Below the pieces are notes generated by a model that was not told the DNA's origin, made no database searches, and saw only the letters and a program-made list of their open reading frames with translations. DNA of 5,640 bases from an uncultured Clostridia bacterium. GTDB lineage: Bacteria; Bacillota; Clostridia; Oscillospirales; Ruminococcaceae. Positions 1 through 5,640 of the stretch are shown here, piece after piece. The DNA lies in contig CANRPG010000133.1 of NCBI GenBank assembly GCA_947632425.1, positions 1 through 5,640 on the forward strand. The letters are read 5' to 3'. Position 1 is the stretch's first letter; every line of letters starts with the position of its first letter. The translations under genes were made by a program, and so were the position numbers.

Positions 1-360
1 GTCGGGCTGCCAGCTTATTTCGGAAGCTATCGTATTGCTGCCTGTGGCATCGAGAGTATTGCCGAGATTCCAGCCGGTCTTTATCTCTTTTACAAGCTCC
101 CAAGCCGAAATATCGCGAATTTCTTCCTGCTCGGTGTGCGACGACTCATACAGCCCCGTAGGCTTAGGGCCGCTGTAGTCGGGCGAACTGTCAAATTCTT
201 CGGCACTGTCGTCTGCCGCGCTGTCGTCAGGGGCGGAGCTGCCGTCAGAAGTTGCAGGCTCATTTGCAGAAGATGATGTACTGCTGTCAGAATTTCCGCA
301 GCCTGCAAGAACGGTAAAGCTCATCACGGCTGCCGCTAATATTGCCATTAACTTTTTCAT
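1..360 (-). CDS. GH5 family (probably GH5_4) endoglucanase-type lipoprotein, N-terminal part only
   Basis: Reading down from the ATG at 358-360, the frame stays open for 120 codons to the window edge, so the 3' part is missing. Residues 1-21 (MKKLMAILAAAVMSFTVLAG then C) form a lipoprotein signal peptide with lipobox LAGC, so the mature protein should be anchored to the outer face of the membrane at Cys21. Residues 22 to about 75 are a Ser/Asp/Ala/Glu/Pro-rich low-complexity linker. The catalytic domain begins with RDISAWELVKEIKTGWNLGN (82-101) followed by TLDATG; GWNLGNTLDA is the hallmark N-terminal motif of GH5 cellulases, and the RDISA..LVKEIK lead-in resembles GH5_4 enzymes such as Clostridium CelE. 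SEISW (113-117) takes the place of the usual ETAWGNP. The catalytic glutamates lie outside the window. GH5_4 members cut cellulose, xyloglucan or mixed beta-glucans, so the substrate is open. It follows the epimerase by 27 bases and is probably co-transcribed. Confidence 0.88.
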   Translation of the reverse strand, partial: MKKLMAILAAAVMSFTVLAGCGNSDSSTSSSANEPATSDGSSAPDDSAADDSAEEFDSSPDYSGPKPTGLYESSHTEQEEIRDISAWELVKEIKTGWNLGNTLDATGSNTIASEISWQPD

Positions 361-367
361 TATTATT

Positions 368-374
368 CTCCTTT
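368..374 (-). promoter_or_regulatory. Shine-Dalgarno of the GH5 lipoprotein gene
   Basis: The minus strand reads AAAGGAG seven bases before the ATG at 360. This supports that ATG as the start, and the signal peptide right after it agrees. The site lies in the 27-base gap after the epimerase stop. I see no room for a terminator or promoter in that gap, which favours one shared transcript. Confidence 0.8.
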
Positions 375-387
375 GCAAAATGTTTAT

Positions 388-1548
388 TTATATTCCGCGC
401 CTTATCATTTCAAGGCACATTCTTCCGTTGTGATAGGGGCATTTCCACGGGCCTACCATTTCTTTCTGTCTGTCGGGAATACCCTCAAAGCTGACCTCGG
501 AATACCATTCTCCGCTGCGTTTGTCTGTCTGCACGTTCTTTATATACTCAAAAACGTCTTTCGCTATGCGAAGATATTCTTCATTTTTGCTGTGCATATA
601 GGCATTGCAAAAGCCCACTACCGCTTCTGCCTGCACCCACCACACGCGCTTTTTGTCTATCTTATCCACCTCGCGCTCGTTATACAATGCGCCGCCGTGG
701 AAGGCTAGTTTTGCTATGTTTTCGGCTATTTCAAGATCCATAGCGCTGAATTTGTCTGTCAAAACTTTATCTCCCAGCGTTTCGCAGGCAAGATCCATAA
801 GCCAGCTTGCCTCAATATCGTGACCGTATGAATGAATATCGCCGACAACATTGAATGCGGTATCAAAGAAAACTCTGAGCGCTTTGGTATCTTTATCAAA
901 AACTATATCGCTCATCTGAGAGAGCAAAAACCTCAGCCGCTGCCCTACCCTCTCATTTTTCTCTGCCTTATAAAGCTCTGTATATGCTTCTATCAGGTGC
1001 AAAATTGCGTTCATAGTCTTGTCAGCCATAAGACCGTTTTCAGAGAGCGCATCGTTGGGAATAGGCTGCCAGTTTCTATCGAAAGATTCAACATAGCCGT
1101 ACTCATCGAGGGTATTGCTTTCTATATCTTCAAAAATTCTTAACGCCAGCTGCAAGGCTTCCTCGCTGCCCGTGCTGTTATGATACGCAGAAAGCGCATA
1201 CACCGCAAACGCACAGTTATAGGTATGCTTCATGGTGTCGCTCGGCTGACCTTTGCAGTCAAGCATCCAGTAAACGCCGCCTTTTTCATAGTCTATGCAA
1301 TGGTTCTTTACAAAATCATAGGCGTGGTCGGCAAGGCGTTTGTTTTCTTCGCCGCCGAGTATCTTATAGCAGGTGGAAAAGAACCAAAGTATGCGGTTAT
1401 GGAGTATAACGCCTTTGTCGGCGGTCTTGTCAACATTCAGGTCGAAATCCACAAAGCCGTAAAAGCCGCCGTTTTCCTTGTCCTCCAGCTTTGACCAGAA
1501 AGGTATTATCTGCTCGGTGAGCATTTTTTCACATTCGTCTTTCAGCAT
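388..1548 (-). CDS. Cellobiose 2-epimerase (AGE superfamily)
   Basis: The 386-residue product has no signal peptide and should be a cytoplasmic (alpha/alpha)6-barrel enzyme. It interconverts cellobiose and 4-O-beta-D-glucosyl-D-mannose, and can act on related beta-1,4 disaccharides. The residues I recall as essential in the R. albus enzyme are all present: Arg52 in NRILWFF, His243, Glu246 and Trp249 in HSYGHDIEASW, Trp304 and Glu308 in RVWWVQAEAV, and the C-terminal histidine at 373 in GPWKCPYHNGRMC (374 in R. albus, one residue offset). Blocks such as ALSENGLMADKTMNAILHLI (168-187) look nearly identical to that enzyme, and the R. albus length is about 389 residues. The conserved cellobiose-type motifs argue against N-acylglucosamine 2-epimerase or mannose isomerase, the other members of the superfamily. 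It lies 12 bases after the DUF1015 stop and 27 bases before the GH5 gene. In known mannan pathways this enzyme works with a mannosylglucose phosphorylase, which is not seen here. Confidence 0.94.
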   Translation of the reverse strand: MLKDECEKMLTEQIIPFWSKLEDKENGGFYGFVDFDLNVDKTADKGVILHNRILWFFSTCYKILGGEENKRLADHAYDFVKNHCIDYEKGGVYWMLDCKGQPSDTMKHTYNCAFAVYALSAYHNSTGSEEALQLALRIFEDIESNTLDEYGYVESFDRNWQPIPNDALSENGLMADKTMNAILHLIEAYTELYKAEKNERVGQRLRFLLSQMSDIVFDKDTKALRVFFDTAFNVVGDIHSYGHDIEASWLMDLACETLGDKVLTDKFSAMDLEIAENIAKLAFHGGALYNEREVDKIDKKRVWWVQAEAVVGFCNAYMHSKNEEYLRIAKDVFEYIKNVQTDKRSGEWYSEVSFEGIPDRQKEMVGPWKCPYHNGRMCLEMIRRGI

Positions 1549-1556
1549 TTTGCTCG

Positions 1557-1562
1557 CTTCCT
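1557..1562 (-). promoter_or_regulatory. Shine-Dalgarno of the epimerase, overlapping the DUF1015 stop
   Basis: The minus strand reads TAGGAAG, where TAG is the DUF1015 stop codon and AGGAAG is the ribosome binding site, eight bases before the epimerase ATG at 1548. This arrangement suggests translational coupling: ribosomes finishing DUF1015 would stop on top of the epimerase initiation site. Confidence 0.7.
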
Positions 1563-2818
1563 ATTCTGTTATCTTTCTTGCTTCTATATAGTATCTCTTA
1601 TCCCATGCGTGACCCATTGAGAATGTCTTTCTCGGCAGTGCGCCGTCGCAGATAACTGTCGGGAAAAGCTCGGACTTTTGCATATCGGGGAGTATAAAGC
1701 CAACGCTGTTTGCCTTATTCGCAAGCTCCTTTACAACTTCCTCGCCGTGGATATAGTCTACCTTGCCGCCGTTTGCCTTTACATACTCATCAAGAGCCGT
1801 TTGCAGGCTGCCTACCGAAAGCTTTGAAAGCTCGTTATTTACATACATTTTCTTCTCGCTGCCGCCATGCAGTACCACAAAGCTCTGCCCACCAATACTG
1901 CCGCTTTCAGATAGCGCGAGCCTTTCGGTAAGGAACGAAAGAAGTTTATCGCCGTCAACCTCGGTAACTATGCGGTGTATAGCCTCAAACTCCAGTGCGG
2001 GAGAATGCAGGTTGACTATCTCTACAAGGGCATATCTCGCAGGGTGGTGCGACATATCTTTATCGGGGTTCGTTCTTTTAAGCCGCTCGTAAAACTCTTT
2101 CGCCGTTGCGAGAGAATGGTTGCCGTCACCCATAGCGTAAACAAGCGCGTTTTGCTCGTTCATGCCATATTTTTTGTTGAACGCGTCAATATCGGCAAGC
2201 TTATCAAGAGCCGAGAGCACCGCATTTTTATCATCCTCGCCCAGCAGCCAGCCCTTTATTGAGCCGCCCTTTTGCATAAGAGGGGTATCATAAAGCTTTG
2301 TCATGCCGCTTGTTTTCTGCGCAAGCGGTTCTATTACCGTTTTCATGTCGTCGTCGATAAGTATCATGATATGCGGAAGTTCTATCGGCGCGCCCTCGCG
2401 TATACGCACACGCGGAGGTATTCTTTCAACAACGGTAGCTTCTGTAGCCCTCACCTGCGACTTTGAGCCTTTTCGGTAGTCATACTGCTCCAGATCCACC
2501 GCACCGACTATGCCTGCCCTCACCTTGCCGTCGTTCAACATACACCAAGGCATTTTTATATTCTTCAAAAACGCCGCCGCTAACATACTCTGCCATAGCG
2601 GAGTGTATTTTTTCAATGCGCTGTTCAACGTCCTTTTCTTCAAGATAAACTTCGGGCAGTGTAACGCGCAGAGCCGAGGGGGTTTCGCCCACTATCCTGT
2701 CTGTTTCAGCCCAGTATTTCGGCTCGCTGGTGTACTGGTCGCACGCCACGACAGCCCATTTTTTCATATCCGTATTCTTTGGCAGAAGTATATCCGCCGC
2801 TTTGAATGCTGTACTCAT
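1561..2818 (-). pseudogene. DUF1015 (COG4198-type) protein gene with an internal frameshift
   Basis: Two conserved pieces lie in different frames. The first runs from the ATG at 2818 for 96 residues (STAFKAADILLPKN, WAVVACDQYTSEPKYW, ending ALVYVER). Left alone it would continue out of frame to a stop at 2480. The second resumes at about 2532 with DGKVRAGIVGAVDLEQYDY, then VERIPPRVRIREGAPIELPH, the family motif GDGNHSLATAK (2098-2130), ARYALVEIVNLHSP, and the C-terminal GHAWDKRYYIEARKI. Together they give about 420 residues, normal for the family, so only the junction is damaged. The minus-strand junction is GAACGACGGC (2527-2536). Relatives, from memory, have about three residues between ER and DG/NG, which fits loss of about 11 bases, although 2 missing bases would also restore the frame. 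The biochemical role is not established; I recall relatives near serA/serC serine genes in other anaerobes, but neither is visible here. It sits 82 bases after secA and 12 bases before the epimerase. A true mutation and a sequencing error cannot be separated here. Confidence 0.85.
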
Positions 2819-2823
2819 TATTA

Positions 2824-2828
2824 TCACC
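2824..2828 (-). promoter_or_regulatory. Shine-Dalgarno that sets the DUF1015 start
   Basis: The minus strand reads GGTGA five bases before the ATG at 2818, which encodes MSTAFKAADI. An in-frame GTG at 2827 lies inside this site and would add only Met-Ile-Ile, so the ATG is the better start. Confidence 0.6.
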
Positions 2829-2833
2829 GCTTT

Positions 2834-2887
2834 AAAAATATTTCAAAACAGGACGACACCCCAAACAGCATGGATCGTCGTCCTGTT
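2834..2887 (-). terminator. Probable rho-independent terminator of secA
   Basis: Thirteen bases after the secA stop the minus strand has AACAGGACGAC (2877-2887), a 19-base loop, then the perfect complement GTCGTCCTGTT (2847-2857). This is an 11-bp stem. The T's continue (TTTTG), and a second T5 run follows at 2834-2838. The stem is strong, but the loop is long and the T-tract is interrupted by GAAA, so termination may be partial. The hairpin separates secA from the DUF1015-epimerase-GH5 group. Confidence 0.7.
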
Positions 2888-2900
2888 ATCTGCATGGGGC

Positions 2901-5618
2901 TTAGTTGTTAGCGCCACAGCACTTTTTATACTTTTTGCCGCTGCCGCATGGGCATGGGTCGTTAGGGCCGGGCTTTGATTTGACAGACCTTGTGGGGGCA
3001 GTCTGCGGAGTTTCTTTAAGAACCTGTTCGCGCTTGGGGGCATTTTCTGCCCTTCTCACCTGAATGGTGAACAGCATACGAACGGTATCTTCACAAATGC
3101 TCTCTACCATGGCATCGAACATATCAAAGCCTTCTATACGGTACTCGACAACGGGGTTATGCTGACCGAACGAACGCAGATTCATACCGCGTTTCAGCTC
3201 GTCCATGTCGTCTATATGCGCCATCCACTTGGTATCTACAACTTTCAGAAGTATAACTCTTTCAAGCTCACGCAGAAGGTTGGGGGTAAGCTCTTCCTCA
3301 CGCTTTGCATACTTTTCAAGCGCGCGGTCGGTAAGCATTTTCAGTATATCCTTCTTATCTACCTCTTCAAGCTCCTGCACCGTATATCTGAAGTCGTCCT
3401 CGGTAGTGAGTATACCTATGAGCTTTTCACGCAGACCGTCAAGATTCCAGTCATCGTGTATCTCCTCATCAAACAGATACATATTGACATTATTCTCTAC
3501 AAAGTCTTTTATCATTTTAAGGATATACTCGTGTATATCGTCTCCGTCAAGCACCTGCGAACGCTGCTTATAGATTATCTCACGCTGGGCGTTCATAACG
3601 TCGTCGTAGTTGAGCACGTTCTTTCTGATATTGAAGTTGTTGCCCTCGACTTTCTTCTGAGAAGTTGCTATTATACTGGTGAGCATCTTGCTTTCCAGCG
3701 GCGTATTTTCGTCAACTCTCAAAGTATCCATAACTCTTGTTACCTTATCTCCGCCGAAGATACGCATAAGGTCGTCTTCAAGAGAAAGGTAGAAACGGCT
3801 CGCACCGGGGTCGCCCTGACGTCCCGAACGGCCTCGCAGCTGGTTGTCTATACGTCTTGCCTCGTGGCGCTCGGTACCTATAATGAACAGTCCGCCTGCT
3901 TCTTTGACAGCGACCGCCTTTTCCTTTACTTCTTCATTGAATTTATCGTAAAGCTCTTTATACAGCGCTCTTGCTTTGAGAATCTCCTCATCATCTGTTT
4001 CGCCGAAGCCTGTAGCCTCATATATTATCTCCTCGGGGATATCACGGCGGCGCATCTCGTGTCTTGCAAGATATTCAGCGTTACCGCCGAGCAGTATATC
4101 TGTACCACGGCCTGCCATATTGGTGGCAATCGTGACCGCGCCATACTTGCCTGCCTGCGCCACTATCTCGGCTTCCTTATCGTGATACTTTGCATTGAGC
4201 ACGTTATGCTTTATGCCCTTGTTTTTCAGAAGTCTTGAAAGATACTCCGATTTTTCGATAGAAACAGTACCCACAAGCACAGGCTGACCGTTCTGGTGGC
4301 ACTCGATTATCTGATCTATCACGGCATTGTACTTAGCTTTTTCGGTCTTATAGATAACGTCGGGATAGTCTATTCTGATAACGGGGCGGTTGGTGGGTAT
4401 TTCTATGACGTCAAGTTTATATATCTCGCGAAATTCGTCTTCTTCTGTGATAGCCGTACCCGTCATGCCCGAAAGCTTTGAATAAAGGCGGAAATAGTTC
4501 TGATAGGTTATTGTGGCAATGGTCTTTGATTCGCGCATTACCTTTACGCCCTCTTTTGCCTCTATCGCCTGATGCAGACCGTCATTGAAACGTCTGCCCT
4601 GCATGATACGGCCTGTAAATTCGTCAACAATAAGCACTTCGCCGTCTTTTACAACATAGTCGACCTCATTGTGCATGATGCCGTTTGCTTTTATAGCTTG
4701 ATTTATATGGTGCAGCAAGGTAAGGTTGTCTGCGTCCATAAGGTTTTCAACGCCGAAAACTCTTTCAGCCTTTTCAACGCCTGACTTTGTAAGTGTGGCA
4801 GTTTTTGCCTTTTCGTCTACGATATAGTCGCCGTCAAGCTGGTCGTTGTCGGCTTTGTCGTCCATTTCAACAACGGTTATCTGCTTTAATGTCTTGGCAA
4901 ATTTATCTGCTCTTACATAAAGATCTGTAGATTTATCGCCCTGACCCGAGATGATAAGCGGCGTTCTCGCTTCGTCTATAAGTATAGAGTCCACCTCGTC
5001 AACGATAGCAAAATTATGACCTCTCTGCACGCGGTCTTTCTTATAGATGACCATGTTATCACGCAGGTAGTCAAAACCGAACTCGCTGTTCGTACCGTAT
5101 GTTATATCACAGGCGTATGCGGCACGTCTTTCGTCGTTGTTCATGCCGTTCAATACGCAGCCTATTGACTGACCCAAAAAGCGGAACACCCTGCCCATTT
5201 CTTCCGACTGGAATTTGGCAAGATAGTCGTTTACCGTAACTACATGAACGCCCTTACCCGAAAGAGAATTAAGGTAAGCGGCAAGGCAGGCAACGAGCGT
5301 TTTGCCCTCGCCTGTTTTCATTTCGGCAATTCTGCCCTGGTGCAGCACAATTGCGCCGATTATCTGCACGGGAAAAGGCTTTTTGCCGAGAACTCTCCAC
5401 GCTGCCTCGCGGCACACCGCCAGAGCATCGGGCATTACGTCATCCAGCGTTTCAAGACCCTCCAGCCTGTCTTTAAGCTTTTGTGTCTGGCTTCTAAGAT
5501 CCGCATCGCTCATGGGCGCATACTTTTCTTCCAGCTCTAAAACTTTATTCTTTATAGGTTCTATCCTTGCAAGCTCCTTTTTGCTGTAGCTTCCGAATAT
5601 TTTATCAAATAAACTCAA
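2901..5618 (-). CDS. secA: Preprotein translocase ATPase SecA
   Basis: SecA is the ATPase motor that pushes unfolded preproteins through the SecYEG channel; it is cytoplasmic and membrane-associated. The start chosen is the TTG at 5616-5618 (MSLFDKIFGSYSKKE), giving 905 residues, a normal length for Bacillota. In that numbering the first nucleotide-binding domain has FPVQ (82-85), Walker A TGEGKT (102-107) and the DEVD Walker B box (207-210). The preprotein cross-linking domain comes next, then VDEFTGR (331-337) and GMTGTA (384-389). The second nucleotide-binding domain has TNMAGRGTD (499-507) and QLRGRSGRQGDPG (593-605). The helical scaffold/wing region includes VVDTKWMAHIDDMDELKRGM. A basic, Pro-rich linker leads to the C-terminal zinc motif CPCGSGKKYKKCC (Cys 889, 891, 900, 901), which in other bacteria binds SecB or ribosomes. 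No key residue is missing. The gene upstream is outside the window, and a probable terminator follows. Confidence 0.98.
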   Translation of the reverse strand: MSLFDKIFGSYSKKELARIEPIKNKVLELEEKYAPMSDADLRSQTQKLKDRLEGLETLDDVMPDALAVCREAAWRVLGKKPFPVQIIGAIVLHQGRIAEMKTGEGKTLVACLAAYLNSLSGKGVHVVTVNDYLAKFQSEEMGRVFRFLGQSIGCVLNGMNNDERRAAYACDITYGTNSEFGFDYLRDNMVIYKKDRVQRGHNFAIVDEVDSILIDEARTPLIISGQGDKSTDLYVRADKFAKTLKQITVVEMDDKADNDQLDGDYIVDEKAKTATLTKSGVEKAERVFGVENLMDADNLTLLHHINQAIKANGIMHNEVDYVVKDGEVLIVDEFTGRIMQGRRFNDGLHQAIEAKEGVKVMRESKTIATITYQNYFRLYSKLSGMTGTAITEEDEFREIYKLDVIEIPTNRPVIRIDYPDVIYKTEKAKYNAVIDQIIECHQNGQPVLVGTVSIEKSEYLSRLLKNKGIKHNVLNAKYHDKEAEIVAQAGKYGAVTIATNMAGRGTDILLGGNAEYLARHEMRRRDIPEEIIYEATGFGETDDEEILKARALYKELYDKFNEEVKEKAVAVKEAGGLFIIGTERHEARRIDNQLRGRSGRQGDPGASRFYLSLEDDLMRIFGGDKVTRVMDTLRVDENTPLESKMLTSIIATSQKKVEGNNFNIRKNVLNYDDVMNAQREIIYKQRSQVLDGDDIHEYILKMIKDFVENNVNMYLFDEEIHDDWNLDGLREKLIGILTTEDDFRYTVQELEEVDKKDILKMLTDRALEKYAKREEELTPNLLRELERVILLKVVDTKWMAHIDDMDELKRGMNLRSFGQHNPVVEYRIEGFDMFDAMVESICEDTVRMLFTIQVRRAENAPKREQVLKETPQTAPTRSVKSKPGPNDPCPCGSGKKYKKCCGANN

Positions 5619-5625
5619 TTTACTG

Positions 5626-5631
5626 ACCTCC
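5626..5631 (-). promoter_or_regulatory. Shine-Dalgarno that sets a TTG start for secA
   Basis: The minus strand reads GGAGGT, a near-perfect anti-16S match, seven bases before TTG AGT TTA TTT GAT (Met-Ser-Leu-Phe-Asp). The longer in-frame alternative starts at a GTG (5631-5633) that overlaps this site and would add five residues (MEVSK) not seen at the usual SecA N-terminus. Only seven bases remain upstream, so any promoter lies outside the window. Confidence 0.82.
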
Positions 5632-5640
5632 ACAGATTTT

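Noticed and set aside
90..308. 72-residue minus-strand open frame inside the GH5 N-terminal region
   Set aside because: It is a different frame of the lipoprotein linker. The GH5 frame starting at 360 has a Shine-Dalgarno, signal peptide and GWNLGNTLDA motif.
373..1494. Several plus-strand open frames of 70-110 codons opposite the epimerase
   Set aside because: They overlap a strongly supported minus-strand gene, and none encodes a recognisable domain.
2532..2643. Separate start of the second DUF1015 frame at the TTG at 2643
   Set aside because: The first 37 codons of that frame do not resemble the family and overlap the conserved first half in another frame. The similarity begins only at the frameshift junction, so this is not an independent gene.
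2818..2846. Promoter-like TTGAAA (2841-2846) and TAATAA (2818-2823) with 17-base spacing on the minus strand
   Set aside because: The spacing is ideal, but the -10 box overlaps the DUF1015 start codon, so transcription would begin inside the gene and omit its ribosome binding site. The region is also the T-rich tail of the terminator, so chance is likely.
3159..4238. Open plus-strand frame of 359 codons opposite secA
   Set aside because: It is fully antisense to a well-conserved SecA, its product is rich in Leu/Val/Ile/His/Tyr with no recognisable motif, and it is best explained as a shadow of secA codon use.
1..5640. CRISPR arrays, tRNA or rRNA genes, insertion sequences, riboswitches and attachment sites
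   Set aside because: I saw no repeated spacer pattern, no transposase-like reading frame and no RNA gene signature; the window is almost entirely coding.

Overview
The window holds four protein genes, all on the minus strand, so transcription runs from right to left. In order they are secA, a broken DUF1015 gene, a cellobiose 2-epimerase gene and the first 120 codons of a GH5 cellulase-type lipoprotein. The content points to an anaerobic, fibre-degrading member of the Bacillota, most likely Ruminococcus or a close relative in the Oscillospiraceae. The grounds are the strong Shine-Dalgarno sites, a TTG start on secA, a lipobox-anchored GH5 enzyme, and an epimerase whose motif blocks closely match the Ruminococcus albus cellobiose 2-epimerase as I remember it. 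No search was run to confirm this.

Layout. Positions 5619-5640 hold the secA ribosome binding site. secA (2901-5618) is complete and looks fully functional. The 82-base gap after it holds an 11-bp hairpin with a T-rich tail, probably the secA terminator. A DUF1015 gene (1561-2818) follows. Its two halves are each well conserved but lie in different frames, with the break at about 2527-2536, so it is annotated as a pseudogene or sequencing frameshift. The epimerase (388-1548) starts 12 bases after the DUF1015 stop, with its Shine-Dalgarno overlapping that stop. The GH5 lipoprotein (start at 360) begins 27 bases after the epimerase stop and runs off the left edge. No stretch over 300 bases lacks a gene.

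How the genes relate. secA is a housekeeping gene of protein export. The DUF1015, epimerase and GH5 genes are packed like an operon. The last two suggest beta-glucan or mannan use: a surface enzyme cutting polysaccharide outside the cell, and a cytoplasmic enzyme converting imported cellobiose to glucosyl-mannose. The role of DUF1015 is unknown. I found no mobile element, CRISPR array, RNA gene or evident novel system; the points most worth checking are the DUF1015 frameshift and the epimerase-GH5 pairing.
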